From Gordonia polyisoprenivorans NBRC 16320 = JCM 10675 (GTDB lineage: Bacteria > Actinomycetota > Actinomycetes > Mycobacteriales > Mycobacteriaceae): a DNA stretch of 64,000 nt. The DNA lies in NCBI RefSeq assembly GCF_000241325.1, contig NZ_BAEI01000054.1:1-64000 (forward strand), given 5' to 3'. Position numbers and translations under genes: made by a program. Positions 8,734 through 18,326 of this stretch are shown here, piece after piece. The notes beneath the pieces were generated by a model. The model saw nothing but the letters and a program-made list of their open reading frames with translations, had not been told where the DNA came from and made no database searches. Each line of letters begins with the position of its first letter. Position 1 is the stretch's first letter.

Positions 8734-8752
8734 TTTGGTTAGGCTAACCTTT
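8734..8752. promoter_or_regulatory. Iron box (IdeR/DmdR-type), near-consensus, with an adjacent weaker box
   Basis: TTTGGTTAGGCTAACCTTT matches 16 of 19 consensus positions with an intact GGTTAGGCTAACC palindrome. A second, weaker match (13 of 19) lies at 8757-8775. Both are 31-72 nt upstream of the plus-strand glycosyltransferase start at 8806. Together with the box at 8658 this makes a divergent control region with up to three sites, expected to switch both arms of the locus on when iron is scarce. Confidence 0.85.
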
Positions 8753-8805
8753 AGTCTACGCTAAGCCTAACTTCAGGTAGTTCGAACCGCAACGAGTGGG
8801 GACCC

Positions 8806-9702
8806 ATGCAGGACAGCGCACGACCGGAAATCATTGGGCACGGTGACATTTCGCCCATCGGGCACGGTGACGTTTCGCCCATCGGGCATGGTGACGTTTC
8901 GCCCATCTCCGACGCGGCGGGCTCTCGTCCGAGCGTCTCGGTGATCATCCCGGCGATGAACGAGGCCAAGAATTTGCCCTATGTGGCCTTCCGGATGCCC
9001 GAGGGCATCGATCAGATCGTCTTCGTCGACGGCAACTCGGCCGACGACACCGTCGCGGTGGCCCGAAAGCTGTGGCCCGAGGCCACTTTCGTGACCCAGA
9101 CCCGCTCGGGCAAGGGCAATGCACTCGCGTGCGGGATCGAGGCCTGCACAGGCGACATCATCGTGACGATCGATGCCGACGGCTCCACCGATCCGGCGGA
9201 GATCCCGCTGTTCGTGCAGGCGCTGGTCGAGGGCGCCGACCTGGCCAAGGGCAGTCGGTTCGTCGGCGCCGGCGGCAGCACCGACATCACCGCATTGCGA
9301 CGGATCGGCAACAAAGCCCTCAACACCATCGTCAACGTCTACTTCCGCACGAAGTTCACCGATCTCTGCTACGGCTACAACGCCTTCTGGGCGCGTCACG
9401 CCGAGCAGATCGAGTTGCCGCCCACCGGATATCGACGGGCGCAATGGGGGGACGGGTTCGAGATCGAGACCGTCATCAACGTTCGGTTGGCCACCGCCGG
9501 TCTGCGGATCACCGAGGTCGGCAGCTTCGAGGGGCCACGACTGCACGGGCGCAGCAACCTCAATGCCTACAGCGATGGCATGCGCGTGTTGCGCACCATC
9601 AACCAGGAGTTCAAGCACTGGCGTTCGCACCGGTCGGCGACGCGTCACGGAGTGCGCGCGGGTGCCGCGATCGAACTCGCATCCGACGAACTCGCGGGGT
9701 GA
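8806..9702 (+). CDS. Family 2 glycosyltransferase (polyprenyl-phosphate sugar transferase-like)
   Basis: A 298-residue GT2 enzyme. After an unusual N-terminal extension of about 40 residues, the GT-A core begins SVSVIIPAMNEAKNLPYV, then VFVDGNSADDT and IIVTIDADGSTDP (DxD near residue 126), and later YGYNAFWAR and GDGFEIET. This pattern is close to dolichyl/polyprenyl-phosphate mannosyl- or glucosyltransferases, so it may charge a lipid carrier. No C-terminal membrane anchor is obvious. The extension contains three tandem copies of an 8-residue unit (IGHGDISP or IGHGDVSP). It starts the plus-strand arm of the iron-box-controlled divergent region, and its stop overlaps the flippase start by 4 nt. 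Confidence 0.85.
   Translation: MQDSARPEIIGHGDISPIGHGDVSPIGHGDVSPISDAAGSRPSVSVIIPAMNEAKNLPYVAFRMPEGIDQIVFVDGNSADDTVAVARKLWPEATFVTQTRSGKGNALACGIEACTGDIIVTIDADGSTDPAEIPLFVQALVEGADLAKGSRFVGAGGSTDITALRRIGNKALNTIVNVYFRTKFTDLCYGYNAFWARHAEQIELPPTGYRRAQWGDGFEIETVINVRLATAGLRITEVGSFEGPRLHGRSNLNAYSDGMRVLRTINQEFKHWRSHRSATRHGVRAGAAIELASDELAG
8833..8904 (+). repeat. Three tandem 24-bp repeats in a coding N-terminus
   Basis: Three head-to-tail 24-bp units (8833-8856, 8857-8880, 8881-8904) differ from each other at only one to three bases. They encode IGHGDISP, IGHGDVSP and IGHGDVSP ahead of the glycosyltransferase core. The unit length keeps the frame, so copy number could vary by slippage without breaking the gene. 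The repeats begin about 58 nt downstream of the nearest iron-box match. Confidence 0.9.
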
Positions 9703-11024
9703 TCGCCGCTCGCGCCGATCTGTCCGACGGGCCTGCACCGACCGGTCAGACGATCGCGAGAAGCTCTGCGGCACTGGTGGTCTCGGGTCTGGGAACCGCG
9801 GTTCTCGGGTTGGTCTACTGGGTCCTGGCCGGGCGCATGTACCCGGCGTCGGAGGTCGGAGCCGCTGCCGCGGTGATCACCACCGCCACCATGCTCTCGG
9901 CGTTCGGCAACCTGGGAATCGGCGCTTATCTCGAACGGTTTCTCCCGATTGCCGGGGAACGCAGCCTGACACTTCCGAGCCGAGGACTGCTGATCGGAGC
10001 GAGCTGCGGCGCGCTGCTCGGCTGCGGGTTCCTGATCGTCGGCCCGACGTCGGAGATGTTCGACGGCGCCGTGCAGATGTGGATGTTCCCGATCGTGGTG
10101 GTGGTCCTGTCGTCGTTCGCGATGCTCGACCACGTGAGCATCGCGATGGGACGCGCCGACTGGTCGGCCCAGAAGAACATCGTGCACGCGGTCGCCAAAC
10201 TCGCCGCTGCGGCCGCGCTCGCACTGTCGGCCGACCGGCTCGGTCTCATCGGCAGCTGGGTGGTGACGGCGGCGATCGCGGCCGCTCTGCTGTGGTGGGT
10301 CGCTCGCCGTGAACTCCGGCTGCGTGCCGCCGATCTCGTGTCGACATCGATGGCGCTGCCCGCGTGGCGGACCCAACGCCGTTTTCTCGCAGGCAATTAC
10401 GGCGTCTATGTGGCCGGCGCGATCACGCCGCTGATCCTGCCGCCGGTGGTGATCGCGCGGGTCGGGGCCGATCAGAATGCGTACTTCTCGATCGTCTGGT
10501 CTCTGGTGAGCGCGGTGCTGGTGCTGTTGACCATGCTGCTGGGCCCGTATGTGGCGGCGATGAGTGCCGACGATGCCGCACGGCCCGCGAATTCCCCGGT
10601 GTCGCCGAATGTCCAAGTGGCCCTGCGTCGTACGCGGCAGTTCGTGGCCATTCTCGTCGGCGGGGCGATGGTGGCGGCGCTGGTCCTGATCGTGATCGGC
10701 CCGGTGTTCCTGCGGCTGGCCGGAGCGGACTACGCCGCACACGGGACCGTCCTGCTCCGGCTCGGTGCCACCGCACTGCCGCTCGCGGCGGTGGGCCTGG
10801 CGTTCGTCGGGATCTGCCGGGTGCGGTGCCGGCTCGGTCCGGCGTTGGCGGTTCAGGTGATCAGTGCCGTGACGATGCTGTCGTTGACCGCCGCGTGGAT
10901 CGGCGATCACGGGCTGATCGCCGCCGGGTGGGCGATGGTCATCGCCGAGGGTACGGCGGCCACACTGGTGGCGGTCCCACTGGCCCGTGCTCTGGGCGGG
11001 CGCGCTCAGCTCGGTCCGAGCTGA
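9699..11024 (+). CDS. Wzx-like polysaccharide flippase (MOP superfamily), copy 2
   Basis: A 441-residue polytopic membrane protein with about twelve hydrophobic stretches, paralogous to the flippase at 1611-2960. It is predicted to translocate a lipid-linked glycan or similar amphiphile across the cytoplasmic membrane. The GTG at 9699 overlaps the TGA of the upstream GT2 gene (GTGA), so the pair is a two-gene iron-regulated unit: a carrier-charging transferase and its flippase. The frame is open upstream, but that part is a shadow of the GT2 gene. The 3' end overlaps the convergent GH16 gene by 19 nt. The two flippases within 10 kb may handle different intermediates. Confidence 0.83.
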   Translation: MIAARADLSDGPAPTGQTIARSSAALVVSGLGTAVLGLVYWVLAGRMYPASEVGAAAAVITTATMLSAFGNLGIGAYLERFLPIAGERSLTLPSRGLLIGASCGALLGCGFLIVGPTSEMFDGAVQMWMFPIVVVVLSSFAMLDHVSIAMGRADWSAQKNIVHAVAKLAAAAALALSADRLGLIGSWVVTAAIAAALLWWVARRELRLRAADLVSTSMALPAWRTQRRFLAGNYGVYVAGAITPLILPPVVIARVGADQNAYFSIVWSLVSAVLVLLTMLLGPYVAAMSADDAARPANSPVSPNVQVALRRTRQFVAILVGGAMVAALVLIVIGPVFLRLAGADYAAHGTVLLRLGATALPLAAVGLAFVGICRVRCRLGPALAVQVISAVTMLSLTAAWIGDHGLIAAGWAMVIAEGTAATLVAVPLARALGGRAQLGPS

Positions 11025-11959
11025 GCGGCGCCAGGTGTCGGCGTGAGATATCCGGCACGGGTGAACGCCGCGACATCATCGATGGGCGAATACACTGCCA
11101 CCCAGTCGATCTCGACCTGACCACGCGTCGGACGTGGTTCGTCGGGTGAGCATGTCGCCGTACCCCAGTCGGCTCGACGTTCACACGCTCCGGCCTCGAC
11201 CTGCATGCCGAGCCACATCGGCACCGACGGCACCATCACCGGATCACGGACCTCCGCCCACACCCGGCCGTCGAGCAGGTACCGGATCAGCCCGGGCAGC
11301 CACTCGACGCCGACGGTGTGCCAGTCGCCGAAGTCGCCGCTCACCTCGGCGTGGGCTTTCTTGTTGTCCCCGTCCCGGTTTCGGGCGTCGACCCAGTGCA
11401 CGAACGCCGACATCTGATCGCGCCGGGAGGCGATGGATTCGGCGAAGTCGATCTCGGGCGGCCATTGTTCGTCCTTGGGCCACAACAGCATGTGATAGGA
11501 GAGATCGGCGCTGTCGGTGGCCCGCATCCGCACCTCCCACCGCCCGTAGGTCTGGGTGACCGGATAGTTGGAGACGCCACCGGTCACCCAACCCGACGTG
11601 GTCTTCTCGCCCAGGAGTCGCAGCACTCCGTCGTGCACGCGCACCATCGACGCATCCCACCGGCCGACGGGATTGCCGCCCGGCGACCCGGAATAGGTAC
11701 TCCAGCGATCGCCGAGGTCACATCGATCGAAGGTGTCGACGAACTCGCGCTTCCACAATCGTCGGTCTTGGGCGGTGGGCGTGGTGCCCGCGCCGTCGAC
11801 CCCTGAGCCGACGCAGTTGGTCGTCTGCGCGGCGTTGTGCATCGGGTCGCCCGACGCCGGTGCGCATGCGGCGACGCCGGCGATCAGCGTGGCGCCCAAC
11901 GCAATCGGCAGCAGCCGCGGGCGTTGTGATCCTGGTCGTTTCCGCCGGGGCCGTCTCAC
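11006..11959 (-). CDS. Glycoside hydrolase family 16 lipoprotein
   Basis: A 317-residue protein with an arginine-rich N-terminus, a hydrophobic segment and the lipobox-like AGVAAC, so it is likely a lipoprotein on the outer face of the membrane. The GH16 fold is supported by FDRCDLGDRWSTY, the concave-face block RWEVRMRATDSADLSYHMLLWP and the catalytic motif E-x-D-x-x-E in PPEIDFAES (E169, D171, E174). GH16 enzymes hydrolyse or transglycosylate beta-1,3/1,4-linked glucans and galactans. In a synthesis locus, such an enzyme often trims or attaches the exported polymer. The GTG at 11959 was chosen for its GTGA overlap with the 65-residue membrane protein gene. It is the last gene of the operon starting at 16435. 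Confidence 0.85.
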   Translation of the reverse strand: MRRPRRKRPGSQRPRLLPIALGATLIAGVAACAPASGDPMHNAAQTTNCVGSGVDGAGTTPTAQDRRLWKREFVDTFDRCDLGDRWSTYSGSPGGNPVGRWDASMVRVHDGVLRLLGEKTTSGWVTGGVSNYPVTQTYGRWEVRMRATDSADLSYHMLLWPKDEQWPPEIDFAESIASRRDQMSAFVHWVDARNRDGDNKKAHAEVSGDFGDWHTVGVEWLPGLIRYLLDGRVWAEVRDPVMVPSVPMWLGMQVEAGACERRADWGTATCSPDEPRPTRGQVEIDWVAVYSPIDDVAAFTRAGYLTPTPGAAQLGPS

Positions 11960-12153
11960 AGCGCCATCACCGCGAGGCGCTGCACGGTCAAGCAGGCGGC
12001 GACCACGGTGCACGCGGCCACCAGGATGGTCACCCGATGTGCCAGGCGACCACGGCCCGTCGTACCCGATGTGGGGACCTGGAATTCGCGAAGTGCCGCG
12101 CCCACCACGAGCAGCACGGCGCCGGCGACGAACGCGGCGATGGTGAGATTCAT
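11956..12153 (-). CDS. Small two-helix membrane protein
   Basis: A 65-residue protein, MNLTIAAFVAGAVLLVVGA and onward, with two hydrophobic segments (about 4-22 and 38-62) joined by a short basic loop. Both ends are fixed by 4-nt overlaps: its ATG overlaps the upstream TGA (12150-12153) and its stop overlaps the GH16 GTG. The overlaps make it very likely a real gene despite its size. No family is recognised. It might be an accessory subunit of the large membrane protein encoded just upstream. Confidence 0.7.
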   Translation of the reverse strand: MNLTIAAFVAGAVLLVVGAALREFQVPTSGTTGRGRLAHRVTILVAACTVVAACLTVQRLAVMAL

Positions 12154-14378
12154 GATGTCGGTCCGTTCTTCACGTTGCGGAGGATCTGCACGCTCGGGGT
12201 GTTGACCGTGACCCGGAAGCGTCCGGTATCGACGACCTCGTCGATCTGTTGACGTAACCACGACGGGTCCTGGCCGTACTGGAGCACGAGCATCTGGATC
12301 CCCTGGTTGGTGATGTAGACGAAGTCGGGATCGCGCTGCTCGGTGCACAATGCGATGTTGTTCAAACAGGGATAGGAGTCGATGAACGCGAACTTCGGGC
12401 CGTGTGGGTCCAGAGTGCGACGAATGCCGACCGAGTGTGGGGCGTGGCTGAAACTCATGACCAGCGAATCCGGGGGAATCGTCGCCATGAACTCGTCGGT
12501 GAGCACCACCTCATCGCGGGTGGACGCCTCGAATGCGGTGTTCAATCCGCGGTTGGTGGTTTCGAGGACACCAACGGCAAACACCGCGACGCACAACACC
12601 ATCGACGTCAGCGCGGTCAGACGTGACGATCCCGGTCGTCGGCGACGGGCCATGTCGATCCGGTGGCCGACCCAGGCCAGGGTCAGGGCGACGAACGGCG
12701 CGAGCACGGGTGAGGCGAGCAGGAAGCAGCGGATGATCATCTCACCGCCGTAACTCTGCAGTGCCACCAGCAGAAACGGTGCGGCACAGAGGAGTCCGGC
12801 GATCAGCCGCGTTCGCTTGGTCCGCCAGACGAACCAGCCGATGAGGCCGACGAGGGCGAATCCACCGGAGGCCATCATGCGCAGATACTGCATTCGGGTG
12901 TAGGTGGGATCGCCGCTGAGTCGATCACCGACGCCGGCCTCCACCGACTGGCCGACCTTGCCGACCTCCTCGACGAGGGACTGCAGGTGACCAAGCCAGA
13001 AGTCGGTGGCGCCGTAAGAGAACCACGCGGCGAAGATCAGGCCGGCCGCCAGCCATAGCGTGCGGTAGCGGGTGGTTCCGGTCGCCGCGAACGCCGCCAA
13101 CGCCACGATCGTGAGGATCGGGGTCATCTGATGGGAGACGGTGCCCGCTGCCACGATGACGACGAGGATCGCCTCGAGAGCCAGGGTGCGTCCCGCGCCG
13201 ATGCCGGGTACGCGACCCGGGGTGCGTCGAAACGCGGTGAGCACACGCTGAATTCGCCCCTGTCCCAAGTCGGGGAGCGGTGCCCGACGCAACTGCCACA
13301 GCAGGGTCGCGAGGATGGCGGTGTAACCGATCAGGGCCATGGCCTGCGGTGCGAAGTAGTCCTGCTGATACCAGTTGAAACCGTGGTAGAGCAGCACCGA
13401 CATCCACGCCAGGCGGGCGCGGCCGGTCACCGCGATCGCGATGGCGTAGACGCCGAAGGACATCACCACACCCGACACCAGTGGTGCCCACACCAGAACG
13501 CCGGTGACGTCCGGTAATCCGGCCGCGGTCTGGACGTGGGCGGCCATGCTGAAGAATCCGGCCCAGCTGAATCGGGCGTCGATCTGATCGGGGAGCGCGT
13601 GACCCTGGGCGAGGATGCTGATGAAACCGCGGTGGACGAAGGACGTCGGGATCGATGTCTCGCCGGTGGCAGCACCGACGAGCATTCCGTTGTAGACGAC
13701 GGCGAGCACCGTCGAGACCGACAGCACCAGCGGGTCGAGGCGTCGGGCGCCCAACGCGGCGACGATCACCACCGCGAGCAGCGCGAGCCCGACGAAGAAG
13801 TAGGCGTCCACACCTGCGATGACGCCGAATCGACCGACCCGCAGCACATCCAGTGACTCGGCAGACACGACGAACAGCGCCAGTGCCACCGCCAGTGCCA
13901 CGAGGCTCCGCGCCCGGCTGCGGGTCCACGTTCGACGACCGAGCCGCCAGGTTCCCGACCGGGTCGCCGCGGGCAGGGTGCGCCAGGTCCAGAGACACAC
14001 CGCGAGTGTGGCAACCATCAGAATCGCTTGCGTGCGTAGCGGACTCCACCATTCCGCGATCATCGTGGTCTGCGCCGCCAGCACGGTGACCGACAAGGAG
14101 ATCGCCGCGGCGAGAATCGCCGACAACGCGCGGCCGGGGATGCGCAGTGCGATGACCAGTGGCAGGCCGGGCAGGGTGAGGACGCCGGCGAAGACGAGTA
14201 CCGCGCGCACCCCGGCGCCGGCGACGTCGAGGTCGACCGCGGCGGCGATGTCGAGGAGGAGCAGCACCACCGCGAGGACCGCAGCCACCGACAGCGCTGC
14301 CCGCGGTGGGAAGCCGTACCCGACCGAGTGGCGATCGGTTCCGGTCCCGGCCTCGGATCGGTCTGTGGTCAGCGTCAT
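12150..14378 (-). CDS. Large polytopic membrane protein, GT-C or polymerase-like
   Basis: A 742-residue protein with a cytoplasmic N-terminus of about 25 residues, then at least twelve hydrophobic segments to about residue 600. It ends in a soluble C-terminal domain of about 130 residues (for example DEFMATIPPDSLVMSFSHAP, and two cysteines in PCLNNIALC). This layout resembles GT-C glycosyltransferases or Wzy-type polymerases, whose soluble tail faces outward, but no diagnostic motif was identified. Its start overlaps the bimodular GT2 gene by 4 nt and its stop overlaps the small membrane protein gene. As the only large integral protein of this operon besides the flippases, it is the best candidate for polymerising or transferring the exported glycan. 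Confidence 0.72.
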   Translation of the reverse strand: MTLTTDRSEAGTGTDRHSVGYGFPPRAALSVAAVLAVVLLLLDIAAAVDLDVAGAGVRAVLVFAGVLTLPGLPLVIALRIPGRALSAILAAAISLSVTVLAAQTTMIAEWWSPLRTQAILMVATLAVCLWTWRTLPAATRSGTWRLGRRTWTRSRARSLVALAVALALFVVSAESLDVLRVGRFGVIAGVDAYFFVGLALLAVVIVAALGARRLDPLVLSVSTVLAVVYNGMLVGAATGETSIPTSFVHRGFISILAQGHALPDQIDARFSWAGFFSMAAHVQTAAGLPDVTGVLVWAPLVSGVVMSFGVYAIAIAVTGRARLAWMSVLLYHGFNWYQQDYFAPQAMALIGYTAILATLLWQLRRAPLPDLGQGRIQRVLTAFRRTPGRVPGIGAGRTLALEAILVVIVAAGTVSHQMTPILTIVALAAFAATGTTRYRTLWLAAGLIFAAWFSYGATDFWLGHLQSLVEEVGKVGQSVEAGVGDRLSGDPTYTRMQYLRMMASGGFALVGLIGWFVWRTKRTRLIAGLLCAAPFLLVALQSYGGEMIIRCFLLASPVLAPFVALTLAWVGHRIDMARRRRPGSSRLTALTSMVLCVAVFAVGVLETTNRGLNTAFEASTRDEVVLTDEFMATIPPDSLVMSFSHAPHSVGIRRTLDPHGPKFAFIDSYPCLNNIALCTEQRDPDFVYITNQGIQMLVLQYGQDPSWLRQQIDEVVDTGRFRVTVNTPSVQILRNVKNGPTS

Positions 14379-16435
14379 GCGGTCGATCCCGTCGGATGTT
14401 CACCGGCGTGGCCGGTACCGGTGCCGGGCATCGCCCGGCCGCGGCAACGGCGATGGCCGCGCAAGAACAGTGCAGGTCCGGCGAAATAGCCGCGCCGTTC
14501 GAGTGTGCGCAGTTCGTCGGGCCATTGTTCCCGGGCGAACGCCGAGACATTCTCCGACCCGGGCACCAACAGCGCGCGCAGACCCGCGGGAATACGCCAG
14601 GCCAGGGCCAGACCGTGCCGGGACAACGCCAGCTTGGTCAGCGACGCCGACATCCCGGTGCCGTATCCGAAACTCTGCGTGCGCAACTCGGCCATGTTGT
14701 CGCGGTGGTAGTGCGTCACCACGGCGTCCGGGCGGTACGCGATCGCCCATCCGGAAAGGATGACCGAACGCATCAGGTCGAGGTCCTCACCGCCGCGCGA
14801 CGGGGTTCCCGTTCCGAGGCGTTCGTCGAACACCCCGGTGTGCGGCAGGATCTCGGCTGCGAGCGCCAGATTGTTCCCGCTGCCCAGCTGGCCCGCGGTG
14901 TAGGGAAAGAAGAAGTTGTGCTCGCCGGCAACGCCCGCCGCGACGTGTGTCGGATGCGGGCGCAGCGCCCACACCGTGAGGTCCTCGCCTTTGTCGAAGA
15001 CCCGGGCGTCCTCGAACATCTGCTGCAGCTCGGTGAGGGACTCCACGCCCACAACGCGGCCGGTCACGGCGCCGATGGTGCCGGTGGAATCGCGCACGAA
15101 GGTCTCCACGATCGTCGAGACCCAGTCCGGACGTGGTTGGGCGTCGTCGTCGGTGAACGCGATGATTCGTCCCGTCGCCGCGGCGATACCGGCGTTGCGG
15201 GCCGCGGAGATGCCCGGAAACGGTTCGTCGACCACCCGCAGCCGCGGATCGTCGAAGTCGTCGAGGATCTGCCGGGTCCGCCCGGACGCCGGACGGTTGT
15301 CCACGACGATGACCTCGATTGGTGAATGATTTTGGGCAAGAACGGCTCTCACCGTGTCGGTGAGGAGGTCGCGACCGATCGTCGGGATGACCACCGACAC
15401 CGTGTCGGTGCCGGTGTACGGAGCCCGCGCGGCCGTGACCGGGCCACCGCCACGCCGGGCCGTGACCGGGCCACCGCCACGCCGGGCTGACACCGTACCG
15501 GCGGCGGTCACCGCCACGCCGAGCACCATGACGAGCAACCGGGCGAGCGCCCCGAGGTCTCCGCGCAGCAGCTGGCCGAGATACCGCAGGATCCCGGTGG
15601 GAATGGTCCGCAGGACGTAGGAGGTCTCCGCGGAGAACGCATCGTTCGTGCCGGCCATCCGGCGCAGCACGGCCTTCGACCGGCCCTCGTGCAGGCAGCG
15701 TCGGAAGAAATACCGCAGTGTCGCGCGGGACTCGGTGACCGAGTGGTCGACCGCGAATCCGGCCCTCCGCACGATCCGACCGTCGGTGAACCGGCGGTGC
15801 AACTCGATGCCCATCAGCGTCTCCTCGCAACCGACCGGCAGATCTCCGACGCGCCCGAGTTCGCCGGCGAAGCCGCCGATCTCGACCAGTGCGGTACGCC
15901 GGACGGCCATCGCGGCGCCGATCGGATTGCGGATGTCGGCACCGTCGGGGGCGATACCCCGATAGTCGCAGCCGACCACCCAGCCGAACTCGTCGGGAAA
16001 CCAGCCGGGAGCGCCGATGCCCGACCAGGCGGCCTCGACGCGCCCGCCGATGGCGAGGAGCGACGGGTCGCGGAAGGCTCGACGCACATCGGCGAGCCCG
16101 CCCGGCCGCAGCACCGCGTCGTCGTCGAGGAAAACCACGAGATCTTCTGTCGCGCACCGCAGGCCGGTGTTGCGGGCACCGGACAACCCACGGGTCTGTC
16201 CGTTGGGCACGACATCGATGCGTGCCGGGCGGTCGTGGACCAGGGTTTTCACCCGGTCCCCGAGCGCGTCGTTGTGGTCGGTGACCACCACGAGACGATC
16301 GGCGGGATGCAGTTGTGCGGTGACCGCATCGATCGCGCGTGTCAGAAGCGTCATGCGGTCGTCGGTGTAGCAGCAGATGACGACGCAGATGCCGTCGTCG
16401 TGCGGATGGGGATCATGCGGATGGGGTGAGGTCAC
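14375..16435 (-). CDS. Bimodular glycosyltransferase with two family 2 domains
   Basis: A 686-residue protein with two GT2 modules in tandem. Module 1 (about 15-330) has ICVVICCYTDDRM, GLSGARNTGL and VFLDDDAV. Module 2 (about 345-640) has VSVVIPTIGRDLLTDT, GISAARNAGI and AFTDDDAQ. The linker near residue 330 carries two copies of ARRGGGPVT, and the N-terminus carries short His-Pro-Asp repeats. Bimodular GT2 enzymes often make alternating or two-step linkages. It is the first gene of the minus-strand operon ending with the GH16 gene. An iron box lies about 70 nt upstream, so iron limitation should induce it. The ATG at 16435 opens the frame immediately before the His-rich tail. Confidence 0.85.
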   Translation of the reverse strand: MTSPHPHDPHPHDDGICVVICCYTDDRMTLLTRAIDAVTAQLHPADRLVVVTDHNDALGDRVKTLVHDRPARIDVVPNGQTRGLSGARNTGLRCATEDLVVFLDDDAVLRPGGLADVRRAFRDPSLLAIGGRVEAAWSGIGAPGWFPDEFGWVVGCDYRGIAPDGADIRNPIGAAMAVRRTALVEIGGFAGELGRVGDLPVGCEETLMGIELHRRFTDGRIVRRAGFAVDHSVTESRATLRYFFRRCLHEGRSKAVLRRMAGTNDAFSAETSYVLRTIPTGILRYLGQLLRGDLGALARLLVMVLGVAVTAAGTVSARRGGGPVTARRGGGPVTAARAPYTGTDTVSVVIPTIGRDLLTDTVRAVLAQNHSPIEVIVVDNRPASGRTRQILDDFDDPRLRVVDEPFPGISAARNAGIAAATGRIIAFTDDDAQPRPDWVSTIVETFVRDSTGTIGAVTGRVVGVESLTELQQMFEDARVFDKGEDLTVWALRPHPTHVAAGVAGEHNFFFPYTAGQLGSGNNLALAAEILPHTGVFDERLGTGTPSRGGEDLDLMRSVILSGWAIAYRPDAVVTHYHRDNMAELRTQSFGYGTGMSASLTKLALSRHGLALAWRIPAGLRALLVPGSENVSAFAREQWPDELRTLERRGYFAGPALFLRGHRRCRGRAMPGTGTGHAGEHPTGSTA
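15435..15488 (-). repeat. Two tandem 27-bp repeats in the linker of the bimodular glycosyltransferase
   Basis: Two adjacent 27-bp units (15435-15461 and 15462-15488) differ only in the last base and encode ARRGGGPVT twice in the inter-domain linker. A recent in-frame duplication is the simplest explanation. It lengthens the flexible hinge without touching either catalytic domain. Confidence 0.88.
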
Positions 16436-16505
16436 CGGGTGTACTCCCTCGAATCCGGTCGGGTCGGGCTCGCGGATTCCGTGCCGCAGAGGGATTCGGT
16501 GCCGC

Positions 16506-16524
16506 TAAGGTGAGCCTAAGCTAG
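16506..16524. promoter_or_regulatory. Iron box upstream of the bimodular glycosyltransferase operon
   Basis: On the minus strand the site reads CTAGCTTAGGCTCACCTTA, matching 15 of 19 positions of the iron-box consensus. It is 71-89 nt upstream of the start at 16435. The ABC-F gene on the plus strand starts 130 nt away on the other side and has its own TAGACT -10-like element (16642-16647), so the box probably controls only the minus-strand operon. Confidence 0.75.
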
Positions 16525-16655
16525 TGTAGTAGACCCTAACCCGGCGTCCCAATCGGCCGTCCGATGTTGGCACCGCGTGCCCGCATCGTGTCGCTGACGT
16601 GGGCGGATGCGCGCGATGCGGTCTTGATGTCGCTCGGCGATTAGACTGGACCGTC

Positions 16656-18284
<1,629 letters not shown>

Positions 18285-18326
18285 GACCGGCCGGGGTCAC
18301 CCCGACCGATCCCAGACGAACGATCG

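Noticed and set aside
8773-9774. Open frame on the minus strand opposite the GT2 gene, with repeated MPDGRNVT motifs
   Set aside because: The repeats are simply the reverse reading of the 24-bp repeats in the GT2 gene; no domain or ribosome binding site supports it.
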